Below, one piece after another: positions 52,562 through 60,731 of a DNA stretch of 64,000 nt; position 1 is the first letter of the stretch; every line of letters begins with the position of its first letter. The position numbers and the translations under genes were made by a program. The DNA comes from Dyadobacter sp. (GTDB lineage: Bacteria > Bacteroidota > Bacteroidia > Cytophagales > Spirosomataceae): NCBI RefSeq assembly GCF_017744695.1, contig NZ_JAGIAS010000003.1:744001-808000 (forward strand), read 5' to 3'. Under the pieces are notes generated by a model. That model made no database searches. It was given only the letters and a program-made list of their open reading frames with translations, and was not told the origin of the DNA.

Positions 52562-53482
52562 ATGCAAAAATCCAAAATCATTATTCCCATGCTGGCGGGC
52601 CTTACCGCGCTGTTTTTTCCTGTTTTACTATCCGCACAAATCATGGATTCGAAATCAATCGTCGCGCCCGGAGCGCAGGTCGAGAAGCTGGGCGATGGGT
52701 ATAAATTCACCGAAGGACCTGTTCCTGATAAAGACGGCAATGTGTTTTTCACCGATCAGCCCAATAACAAAATTATCCGCTGGAATGCCGAAACGGGTGC
52801 ATTCAGCACATTTTCCGATAAAGCGGGCCGCGCCAACGGCATGTATTTTGATAAAAAAGGGAATCTGATCGCCTGCTCAGACGAGGAAAACCAGGTTTGG
52901 TCATTCGACAAAAAGGGCAACCCGACAGTACTGGTAAAAGACTACGAAGGCAAGCTGCTGAATGGCCCCAACGATCTCTGGGTCGATCCCAAAGGCGGCA
53001 TTTACCTCACCGACCCACTTTACAAACGCGATTACTGGAAACGTGATCCCGCCATGCAGCAAGACGGTCAGCACGTTTATTACCTCAGTCCCGATCGCAA
53101 AAAGTTCATCCGGGTAGATGAAAAGCTGAAAAAACCCAACGGCATTATCGGAACCGCCGACGGCAAGAAACTTTACGTAGCCGACATTGGTGACAATAAA
53201 ACTTATGTTTACGATATCCAGAAAGACGGGACATTGGCCAATCGTCAGCTGTTCGTATCCAAAGGATCCGATGGCATGATCCTCGACGAGGAAGGCAACC
53301 TGTACATTACCGGTGACGGCGTGACGGTGTTCGACAAAACAGGCACCCAAATCGCCCATTTCCCGGTACATAAAGGATGGACAGCGAATGTGTGCTTTGG
53401 CGGCAAAAATCGTGATATGTTGTTTATCACGGCTGAAACGGCAGTTTACGGGTTGAAAATGAAGGTTAAGGGCGTAAAATAA
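52562..53482 (+). CDS. SMP-30/gluconolactonase family protein, secreted
   Basis: The 306-residue protein has a signal peptide (1-24, ending LSA/Q). The six-bladed propeller pattern of SMP-30/LRE hydrolases is visible: FTEGPVPDKDGNVFFTDQPNNKI, RANGMYFDKKGNLIACSDE, LNGPNDLWVDPKGGIYLTDP and KKPNGIIGTADGKKLYVAD. The glutamate, two asparagines and aspartate expected at the metal site are all present. It may hydrolyse sugar lactones in the periplasm; the substrate is not certain. Confidence 0.88.
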   Translation: MQKSKIIIPMLAGLTALFFPVLLSAQIMDSKSIVAPGAQVEKLGDGYKFTEGPVPDKDGNVFFTDQPNNKIIRWNAETGAFSTFSDKAGRANGMYFDKKGNLIACSDEENQVWSFDKKGNPTVLVKDYEGKLLNGPNDLWVDPKGGIYLTDPLYKRDYWKRDPAMQQDGQHVYYLSPDRKKFIRVDEKLKKPNGIIGTADGKKLYVADIGDNKTYVYDIQKDGTLANRQLFVSKGSDGMILDEEGNLYITGDGVTVFDKTGTQIAHFPVHKGWTANVCFGGKNRDMLFITAETAVYGLKMKVKGVK

Positions 53483-53499
53483 CTTGATCCCACTTCTGT

Positions 53500-53542
53500 A
53501 ATGGCGGAGTTTCCAAGACACTGGGAATTCCGCCATTCTTTT
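53500..53542 (+). terminator. Terminator after the SMP-30 gene
   Basis: Arms AATGGCGGA (53500-53508) and TCCGCCATT (53529-53537) form a 9-bp stem, followed by CTTTTTG. Confidence 0.7.
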
Positions 53543-53649
53543 TGTGCCGGGTGCAACGGTTTGGGGCTGGATATCGTCATGGTCAAATACAACTACTCCA
53601 TACTAGATCACCAACCGACTCGTTACTCAAACTAACCGCAATTCCGTCT

Positions 53650-56070
53650 ATGCGTCTGATTTTTACGGCCTTTCTTTTTCTCCTCTACAATATTTCCGTT
53701 GCACAGAACCGCGTTACGATCAGTGGTTTTGTGCGGGAAAAAGGCAGCCAGGAATTGCTTCCCGGAGTAAACGTGTACATCGACAATACACCTTACGGCG
53801 CAGTGACAAATACCTACGGATTTTACTCGCTCACACTGCCTGCATCCGATTCCGCGACGGTCTCGTTCTCATTTGTAGGCTATGAAAAGCAGCAGAAACG
53901 CGTAACGCCCCGGACGGATACCGAGCTCAATATTTTTCTTCCTACCATCACACAACTCGAAGAAGTGGTCGTGTCTGCGCGCAAGCAGGAGGATTACGTC
54001 AGCCGGACGGTACAAATGAGTAAAATAGAAATCCCGATCCAGCAATTGAAAAAGGTACCAGCATTTTTCGGTGAAAAGGACGTATTGCGTGTCCTGCAAC
54101 TCATGCCGGGGGTGCAGAAAGGTACCGAAGGACAAACGGGCCTGTATGTGCGCGGCGGCGGGCCCGATCAAAACCTGATTATCCTCGACGATGCGGTGGT
54201 TTACAATGCCAACCACCTTTTTGGCTTCTTCTCGATCTTCAATTCGGACGCGTTAAGGAGTGTGGAACTAACCAAAGGCGGCTTTCCGGCACGATATGGT
54301 GGCCGGCTGTCGTCGGTGCTGGAAATGAATATGAAGGAAGGCAGTAAGGAAAAATTGCATGGTGAAGGCGGAATAGGTCTGATCTCCTCCCGGCTAACCC
54401 TCGAAGGGCCTATTTCGAAGGGTAAATCCTCTTTCCTGATCTCCGGCCGCCGTACGTACATCGATTTCCTGGCTGCACCGCTAATCGCCCGGCAGCAGCG
54501 GGGCGAGGACAGCCAGGTAAAACCCGGCTATTATTTTTATGATTTGAATGCCAAGATGAATTACGATCTCGGCAGCAAGGACAAACTTTACATCAGCGGC
54601 TATTTCGGTCGTGACAAGTTCCATGCTAATGAAAAGAGCAGCACTTCCGAAACCCGCGCCGGCCTCGACTGGGGCAATGCGACCGCGACAATGCGCTGGA
54701 ATCACGTGCTAAACCAAAAACTGTTTGTCAATACTTCCTTCATTTTCAGCAATTTCAAATTCGGTGTTTCCAGTTATTCCAAAGAACTGAACAATGACGG
54801 TTCTCTGGACGATGAGTTCAGCCTTGAATACGATTCGCGTATCCGCGACCTGGGCGTGAAAACCGATTTTGATTTTTACCCCTCCTCCAAGCACGCGGTA
54901 AAATTCGGAGGACAGGCCACTTTTCACAAGTTCGTACCCTCCGCGCTCGCAATTGCGGGCACTTTTACAGATAACCCCATCGAACGATCGGTAAAACCGG
55001 TTTATTCGCTTGAAGCAGGACTTTACATCGAGGATACCTGGCAGGCATTGGACGCGCTGAAAGTCAATGCCGGGTTGCGGTTAAGTACATTTCAGACCGA
55101 GGTGAAGACTTACGTCCGTCCCGAGCCACGCATTTCTGCGGCGTTGCGTCTTGCCGAGAACCTTTCCTTCAAAGCATCGTATGCCCGCATGAACCAATAC
55201 GTGCATTTGCTTTCCAACACAGGCCTGGGCCTTCCCACCGATCTTTGGGTACCCACCACCGCGAAGGTTGCGCCCCAGCAATCCGAACAAATAGCCGCAG
55301 GGCTGGCCAAAGACTTCGAACACCCCGCGCTCACGGTGACGCTCGAAGGTTATTATAAAAAAATGAACAATATCCTTAACTATAAGGAAGGCTCTTCGTT
55401 CCTGAGTATTAATGGAGAGAATGCCAATGAACTGAGCTGGGAGGATAATGTGACCGCCGGCAAGGGTTGGTCGTACGGTGGAGAGTTTCTCGTTCAGAAG
55501 AAAACCGGAAGGTTTTCCGGCTGGATCGGTTACACATTGTCGTGGACCTATTGGAAATTCCCGGAGCTGAATTTTGGCAAAACATTCTTCCCGCGCTACG
55601 ATCGCCGCCACGACCTTTCGGTGGTAGGGATATATGAACTGAGTAAGAGAATTACACTTTCGGCTACCTGGGTGTACGGTACCGGCAATGCATTGACGCT
55701 TCCGGTGTCGAGCTATCGGGCGGCGACGGATAACTTTGTAACGCGCATCACATCGGACGGCAAGCCCGCTATTAGCTGGTTTGGCCCGACCGTTAGCGAG
55801 TACGGGCAAAAAAACAGCTTCCGTGCCGAACCGTTTCACAGAATGGACATTGCCATTCAATTACACAAAAGGAAAAAGCGGCACGAGCGCACGTGGGAGT
55901 TCGGCGTGTACAACGCATACAACCGCAGGAACCCCTTCTTCTACAACATCGACGAAGAAATCGTTATCCTTCCTAATGTGATGCCGGCTACGCCCGTTCC
56001 GAAATACACGCTGAAACGCTATTCCCTGTTTCCTATACTGCCCTATTTCAGCTATAACTTTAAATTCTAA
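53650..56070 (+). CDS. TonB-dependent receptor with carboxypeptidase-like N-domain
   Basis: I start at MRLIFTAFLFLLYNISVAQ (53650), a normal signal peptide; the open frame extends 36 codons further upstream through non-conserved sequence. The ~806-residue receptor has a CarboxypepD_reg-like domain (VTISGFVREKGSQELLPGVNVYI), a TonB-box region (EEVVVSARKQED), a plug (GLYVRGGGPDQNLIILDDAVVYN) and a barrel ending FPILPYFSYNFKF. It lacks SusC length. The DUF4249 gene follows 8 nt later, a pairing common in Bacteroidota. Confidence 0.92.
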   Translation: MRLIFTAFLFLLYNISVAQNRVTISGFVREKGSQELLPGVNVYIDNTPYGAVTNTYGFYSLTLPASDSATVSFSFVGYEKQQKRVTPRTDTELNIFLPTITQLEEVVVSARKQEDYVSRTVQMSKIEIPIQQLKKVPAFFGEKDVLRVLQLMPGVQKGTEGQTGLYVRGGGPDQNLIILDDAVVYNANHLFGFFSIFNSDALRSVELTKGGFPARYGGRLSSVLEMNMKEGSKEKLHGEGGIGLISSRLTLEGPISKGKSSFLISGRRTYIDFLAAPLIARQQRGEDSQVKPGYYFYDLNAKMNYDLGSKDKLYISGYFGRDKFHANEKSSTSETRAGLDWGNATATMRWNHVLNQKLFVNTSFIFSNFKFGVSSYSKELNNDGSLDDEFSLEYDSRIRDLGVKTDFDFYPSSKHAVKFGGQATFHKFVPSALAIAGTFTDNPIERSVKPVYSLEAGLYIEDTWQALDALKVNAGLRLSTFQTEVKTYVRPEPRISAALRLAENLSFKASYARMNQYVHLLSNTGLGLPTDLWVPTTAKVAPQQSEQIAAGLAKDFEHPALTVTLEGYYKKMNNILNYKEGSSFLSINGENANELSWEDNVTAGKGWSYGGEFLVQKKTGRFSGWIGYTLSWTYWKFPELNFGKTFFPRYDRRHDLSVVGIYELSKRITLSATWVYGTGNALTLPVSSYRAATDNFVTRITSDGKPAISWFGPTVSEYGQKNSFRAEPFHRMDIAIQLHKRKKRHERTWEFGVYNAYNRRNPFFYNIDEEIVILPNVMPATPVPKYTLKRYSLFPILPYFSYNFKF

Positions 56071-56078
56071 AAGCGGCC

Positions 56079-57032
56079 ATGTTCCTCAGATATATCATTT
56101 CTCTATTCCTTACAATGTTCCTGGCGGCATGCGAATCGCTTGTAACGGACGTCGATAAGGGCGACCTTCCGCAAGTAGATTCGAAACTGGTGGTGCAATG
56201 CTTTATCTCTCCGCAGGCCACACGCATTAATGTGGTTGTTACGGAATCAGTTCCGCTCTTTGCCGAGCCGGGTCTAAAGGGCGGGGTTATCCCGAATGCG
56301 GTCGTTAAATTATCCGATGGAACGCGGGAGGCTGTGATCCCGTTCGACACGGCTAACCAGCTCTATTCCGCCGATAAATCAGCCCTCACCATTTTACCGG
56401 GGAAAACCTATTTCCTCTCAGTTGTCAATGGCATCAGGTCGGTAAATGCAACCTGCACGGTACCGGCGATTGCCGTGGTGCCGACCACCTACAAAATCGA
56501 TACGTCCTATTCCGGCAGTTTGTCCGCACGCGACACTTCCCTGACCGTTAAATACAACTGGAACGATATCGCCGCGCAAACCAATTATTACCGGGTCCGC
56601 GCGTCGCTCGATCTGGAATACAGCATTCCGGAAGAACTCTCCGGTAGCGGCGAGTTCAAAGAGAAGAGGATCAGAAACCGGTTCAACTTCAACTGGGACG
56701 ATACGATCGGCCGGAACGATTTCCGGAACGACGTGAATCTGGACGGAGCTGAATTCAGTTCCCCGATCGGCCGCGTGAATCTTCCCGACCCGCTTAATTA
56801 CAGCGCCAATGGCACCATATACACCTCGTATCCCAAAGCCAAAATCATTTCTATTACCATGGAGGTGTACAATGCCGACGAGCATTATTTCAAATATCAC
56901 CGCTCGGTGCAGACACGGGGTGATTCGGATAATCCGTTTGTCGAGCCGTCGCTGATCTATACCAATATCGAAGGCGGCCTGGGATGTTTCGGTGCCTACA
57001 ATTCGGGGCAATTGGTGTATCGTCCCAAATAA
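56079..57032 (+). CDS. DUF4249 lipoprotein
   Basis: This 317-residue protein has a lipoprotein signal ending in MFLAACES (C18) and the DUF4249 opening DKGDLPQVDSKLVVQCFISPQ. An Ig-like beta-rich body follows (VVTESVPLFAEP, NAVVKLSDGTREAVI, SVVNGIRSVNATCTVPA). DUF4249 proteins accompany TonB-dependent receptors and are thought to be surface lipoproteins of an uptake complex. It is 8 nt after the receptor stop, so the two form an operon. No enzymatic motif is seen. Confidence 0.86.
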   Translation: MFLRYIISLFLTMFLAACESLVTDVDKGDLPQVDSKLVVQCFISPQATRINVVVTESVPLFAEPGLKGGVIPNAVVKLSDGTREAVIPFDTANQLYSADKSALTILPGKTYFLSVVNGIRSVNATCTVPAIAVVPTTYKIDTSYSGSLSARDTSLTVKYNWNDIAAQTNYYRVRASLDLEYSIPEELSGSGEFKEKRIRNRFNFNWDDTIGRNDFRNDVNLDGAEFSSPIGRVNLPDPLNYSANGTIYTSYPKAKIISITMEVYNADEHYFKYHRSVQTRGDSDNPFVEPSLIYTNIEGGLGCFGAYNSGQLVYRPK

Positions 57033-57228
57033 TCCGGTTTCTATATCATTCCGTTTCTACAAAATCTGGCAAACTGAGGTCAAAGTACCTCAATATGTAC
57101 ACCGCCGGATTCGCATTTTCACAGCGGAAAACGACTGTTCCGTAAGGCATGCTTTTTTCCCGAATGATGATCAAAATCGCTATCAGTTGTTCACTCAATC
57201 AGATCATCCATCTTAAAAAATAAACACT

Positions 57229-57639
57229 ATGGACTTGCAGGGAACAGACCAGGATAAGGTTAAGAAACCGCATCCTTCCAACAAAAACATGAGCGAGCCC
57301 GATACGCTCATCGAAACGCTTGAAGATTTGCAGGAGCAAGGCTATACCTATGATTTTAACCTAACGGCCCATGCCCTGGAAGTACATAAAGACGACGGCA
57401 TCTGCCTGACGTTATCCCCCGAGGATTTCGATATTGTGCAGGTTTATCGTTTCGAAGGGATGACCAACCCTTCCGATATGTCGATTTTGTATGCTATCGA
57501 GTCTAAGGACGGGCTGAAAGGGACGCTCGTGAGCAGCTACGGCGTGTATGCCGACGCAATGTCCAATGAAATGATCAAGAAACTGGATACGCGAAGCTCG
57601 CTGATCGTCCATCCGGACGACGACGACATGGCACATTGA
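57229..57639 (+). CDS. Conserved hypothetical protein, 136 aa
   Basis: This acidic protein has a region IETLEDLQEQGYTYDFNL, then HALEVHKDDGICLTLSPEDFDIVQVYRFEG and FLYAIESKDGLKGTLV-like strands, which I associate with a small Bacteroidota family sometimes labelled phosphoribosylpyrophosphate synthetase without support. No PRPP-binding motif is present, so I give no function. There is no signal peptide. The first ATG (57229) may be too early; the conserved part begins around Met21 (57289). Confidence 0.65.
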   Translation: MDLQGTDQDKVKKPHPSNKNMSEPDTLIETLEDLQEQGYTYDFNLTAHALEVHKDDGICLTLSPEDFDIVQVYRFEGMTNPSDMSILYAIESKDGLKGTLVSSYGVYADAMSNEMIKKLDTRSSLIVHPDDDDMAH

Positions 57640-57663
57640 TTTGCCTCATATTATGAACGTGGG

Positions 57664-57702
57664 AAAAATGTTGCTTTGACCGCCGGTAAGGCAACATTTT
57701 TT
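57664..57702 (+). terminator. Terminator-like hairpin after the 136-aa gene
   Basis: AAAAATGTTGC (57664-57674) and GCAACATTTTT (57691-57701) pair perfectly over 11 bp with a 16-nt loop and end in T residues. Confidence 0.7.
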
Positions 57703-57721
57703 CATCAAAAGCGCACTGACT

Positions 57722-58123
57722 ATGGAAATGATCGAACTGACCGAAAAACTCATTGAATCAGCCGAGCAACGGTCTGCCGGCCAACCCTACCCGCAATTTG
57801 TCAAAAACCTGAAAGCCATCGGGGTCGACAATTATGAAGTGAAGGTGAAGAACCACAAACGTACTTATACTTCCGTTAACGGAGAAAAGCTCATCATAGC
57901 TGGTGATTTACCTGAATTTGAATGCGCGGAGACATTCGAACTGGAAGAAGTGAAGGCTGCGATCAAACGCACCCAGGACGGGATTACCGATTACCCTACT
58001 TTCCTGCGCGAGATCGGCGCCGCAGGCATACACACGTACGTAGCCGATCTCACGGGCATGAAAGTGATTTATCAGGGTCCCAACTCCGAATATGAGTACG
58101 AAGAAATGATCCCCGAGGTTTAG
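57722..58123 (+). CDS. DUF1398-family protein
   Basis: The 133-residue protein matches DUF1398 (older label phage envelope protein): [29 protein letters not shown], then a helix and [32 protein letters not shown]. Both halves repeat the theme YPxFxxxLxxxGVxxYxV, so the fold may be an internal duplication. Function unknown. Its stop overlaps the convergent threonine aldolase stop by 4 nt. Confidence 0.8.
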   Translation: MEMIELTEKLIESAEQRSAGQPYPQFVKNLKAIGVDNYEVKVKNHKRTYTSVNGEKLIIAGDLPEFECAETFELEEVKAAIKRTQDGITDYPTFLREIGAAGIHTYVADLTGMKVIYQGPNSEYEYEEMIPEV

Positions 58124-59154
58124 AATACCCGGAGCCTGTCATGCATGGCTTCCAGCAGGTCATCGGTGAAATCGAGGTGCGTTACAAACCTGACAAGTCC
58201 TTTCCCGAACGTGACTGCCAGGATTCCGGCCTCGGCCAGGCGTTGTACATATTCCTTTTCCGAGATCCCGTCGTTGAGCCGGATGATGACGATATTGGTA
58301 TCCACCGGAAAAACCTCGGTTACCTCCGCCCTGTCGGCAAAGAGCTCCCCGATTGTTCTGGCGCGGCGGTGGTCCTCCTTCAACCGATCGATGTGGTGAT
58401 CGAGGGCATAAATGCCGGCCGCGGCCAGAAAACCTGCTTGCCGCCAGCCTCCGCCCATGACTTTCCGGAAACGGCGCGCTTCACGGATCAATTCGCGGGT
58501 ACCGAGCAACAACGATCCAACCGGGCACCCAAGGCCTTTGGAAAGGCAAATGCTGATGCTGTCGAAGACCTGTCCATATTGTGCAGGCGTTTCGCCCGTT
58601 TCCACCAATGCATTGAAAAGCCTCGCGCCGTCCAGGTGTAGGGGAATATCCCGTTCACGGCAAACGTCCCGGATCGCTTCGATCTCCTTAAAATCATAGT
58701 AGCAGCCTCCACCCTTGTTCATAGTGTTTTCGAGTGAAACGAGCCTGGTTACAGTCGAATGTACGTCATTTTCAGGGCTGATTGCCTCGCTTACCTGTTG
58801 CGCCGAGATCCGCCCGCGGTCACCGTCGAGGAGTTTTACCGACGAAAATGAGTTGAGCATGATACCCCCTCCCTCGTACAGGTAAATGTGTGAATACTTG
58901 TCGCAGATCACGTCGCTGCCCGGGCGGGTATGCACGCGGATCGCCAACTGGTTGGTCATGGTGCCGGAAGGACAAAAGAGCGCATCTTCCATCCCGAAGA
59001 GGCTGGCAGCCTTTTCCTGCAATGCATTCACTGTCGGATCATCACCGAAAACGTCGTCGCCTACTTCGGCGCTCCACATGGCTTCCTGCATTTCCCGGGT
59101 GGGTTTAGTAATGGTGTCGCTGCGGAGGTCTATTTTCATTTCAAAAACATTCAT
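58120..59154 (-). CDS. ltaE: Low-specificity L-threonine aldolase (GntG family)
   Basis: This PLP enzyme cleaves threonine or allo-threonine to glycine and acetaldehyde. Start options are 59154 ([14 protein letters not shown]) and 59139 (MKIDLRSDT); a longer frame to 59241 is unlikely. The ~345-residue protein has [46 protein letters not shown] (aspartate binding the pyridine N), [16 protein letters not shown] with the PLP lysine, and [15 protein letters not shown]. It ends by sharing bases with the DUF1398 stop. Confidence 0.92.
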   Translation of the reverse strand: MNVFEMKIDLRSDTITKPTREMQEAMWSAEVGDDVFGDDPTVNALQEKAASLFGMEDALFCPSGTMTNQLAIRVHTRPGSDVICDKYSHIYLYEGGGIMLNSFSSVKLLDGDRGRISAQQVSEAISPENDVHSTVTRLVSLENTMNKGGGCYYDFKEIEAIRDVCRERDIPLHLDGARLFNALVETGETPAQYGQVFDSISICLSKGLGCPVGSLLLGTRELIREARRFRKVMGGGWRQAGFLAAAGIYALDHHIDRLKEDHRRARTIGELFADRAEVTEVFPVDTNIVIIRLNDGISEKEYVQRLAEAGILAVTFGKGLVRFVTHLDFTDDLLEAMHDRLRVF

Positions 59155-59256
59155 GGGGCATTCGTTGCGATTTCGCGCCAAATTAATGCTTAATGCTGAT
59201 TTCCGGACAGGTATTGCTTGGTTTAAACGGGTATATTGCAAGCAAATTCAAGCAAT

Positions 59257-59439
59257 ATGGAATTCGAAGAGTATCTGAAATCGAAAAAAATAGACGCAGA
59301 AGCTTTCAAAAAAGGTGATGTTTTGCGCTATCAGGAGTGGCACAGCCTGTTTGAAACGATGCATCCTGAAAGTTTCACCGCCCATAAGAAGTTCCTGATC
59401 AACGAGATCCGCCGGCGCTACCTTCTCAAAGAGGATTAA
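59257..59439 (+). CDS. Small conserved protein, 60 aa
   Basis: The start is the ATG at 59257 (MEFEEYLKSKKIDAEAFKKG). The protein is charged and helical (VLRYQEWHSLFETMHPESFTAHKKFLINEIRRRYLL) and has no signal peptide. Similar short proteins are common in Bacteroidota to my knowledge, but I know of no function. It lies between two minus-strand genes, and its stop overlaps the oxidase stop by 4 nt. Confidence 0.65.
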   Translation: MEFEEYLKSKKIDAEAFKKGDVLRYQEWHSLFETMHPESFTAHKKFLINEIRRRYLLKED

Positions 59440-60584
59440 CCCCGCATTTCCTCCATCAGTTTCATCAGTATCCCGACGGTTTTCTCGGTCTGTTCCTTGC
59501 TCGGCGTTGTGTCCCAATTACCCACAATGCCATTACTACCAATGTAAATGCCATCCTTGCGGGCAATGAAGTTGGCGCCCTGCGTGTACAACTTATAGTT
59601 CACGTCCCCCTGCGGAATAAGGCACGAAAGCTGGCCGGAAACGGGTGTGAGCTCCTGGTCGTTAAAAACCGGCTTCGCACCCAGGCCCATGCAGTTCACC
59701 ACTACCTTTTCGGGTAATGCGTCGATGTCTTCGAGTTTTTTGATCTCATGGATTTTCACCTTTCCCCCGAACATCGTAAAATCCTGCAACTGGTGGCGCA
59801 GGTAAGTGGGGATATTAAACATGATATTGGTCCGCCGCGTCACGTGATCGGCCCTGAAAGGATGTTCTTTTTTTTCCAGCCTTACCCGCTCGGGTAACAA
59901 ACCGTGTATTTCAAAATCTTCTCCACCAGCTCCCGGCGTATACACCGGTGCTTCTTTGAACACACCATATTCCTCGGCCCAGCTGGCGATATCGTTCATG
60001 CCCAGCAGAAACTGAAATCTCCGGAAAGAATAGCGTGTCGCTTCTTCCCATATTGCCTGAAACTCAGGCTTCGCGATCTTTTTATCACACACCCTCGAAG
60101 CCGGCGACCAGGTTCCCGTAGCCAGATTACTTGTCACATTAGGGGGCACATCTTTGGTATAAATCGTCACCTCACAACCGCTTTCCTGCAATAGCCTTGA
60201 CGTCGCTATCCCGACCGTTCCGCAGCCCAGTACCGCTATTTTCTTCTCGCCGGTGGCCAGCACATTTTTCCGGGCAATATTTCCCGTGCCCCACGACAGC
60301 GACCAGCCGCTGCCGCCGTGCCCATAGTTGTGCACGATCGTTTTGTTCCCTAATTGCTCTACGTCCAACCGCGGGCCGGATGCGCGAAAGGGCCTCAAAC
60401 CGACTGTTTCCTTCACAATGCGGTCCATCGAAAGGCGTAGTTTTGGTATCTGGTGATATCCCCGGCTGATGTGGAAATGCTTGTCAGGATACTTCAACTC
60501 GGTTCTCGGCGCGCAGGACGACGCCACAGCACCTAATGCAAAGCTGGCCGGAATGGCTTTTTCAAAGAAATTTCTGCGGTTCAT
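59436..60584 (-). CDS. Exported FAD oxidoreductase, circularly permuted D-amino-acid oxidase type
   Basis: This 382-residue protein starts NRRNFFEK, a twin-arginine signal, ending in a lipobox ASSC (C24), so it is probably a folded FAD lipoprotein. After residues ~59-100 (GLRPFR at 62-67, then HNYGHGGSGWSLSWG at 85-99) comes the FAD Rossmann loop GCGTVG at 120-125. The remaining oxidase motifs follow in normal order: TGTWSP (156-161), VVVNCMGLGAK (294-304), TPVSGQL (313-319), IGSNGIVGNWD (348-358). In ordinary D-amino-acid oxidases the GLRP and HNYGHGG block is at the C-terminus; here it is first. The reaction is unproven; oxidation of a D-amino acid or related amine is likely. Confidence 0.82.
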   Translation of the reverse strand: MNRRNFFEKAIPASFALGAVASSCAPRTELKYPDKHFHISRGYHQIPKLRLSMDRIVKETVGLRPFRASGPRLDVEQLGNKTIVHNYGHGGSGWSLSWGTGNIARKNVLATGEKKIAVLGCGTVGIATSRLLQESGCEVTIYTKDVPPNVTSNLATGTWSPASRVCDKKIAKPEFQAIWEEATRYSFRRFQFLLGMNDIASWAEEYGVFKEAPVYTPGAGGEDFEIHGLLPERVRLEKKEHPFRADHVTRRTNIMFNIPTYLRHQLQDFTMFGGKVKIHEIKKLEDIDALPEKVVVNCMGLGAKPVFNDQELTPVSGQLSCLIPQGDVNYKLYTQGANFIARKDGIYIGSNGIVGNWDTTPSKEQTEKTVGILMKLMEEMRG

Positions 60585-60731
60585 TGGGTTGGGAGTGAAT
60601 AGTAATGGAATTGTGGAATTTAGAAACCAACCGCTACGAATGCAAATTTTATATGGCTATCTTAAAAAATATCAAAACATTCTTTCTTGAAACACAATTT
60701 CCACCATTCGGCAGTCCACTCACTATGTCTG

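Noticed and set aside
53542..53649. 36-codon N-terminal extension of the TonB receptor
   Set aside because: A normal signal peptide starts at 53650 and the extension begins just after a terminator stem.
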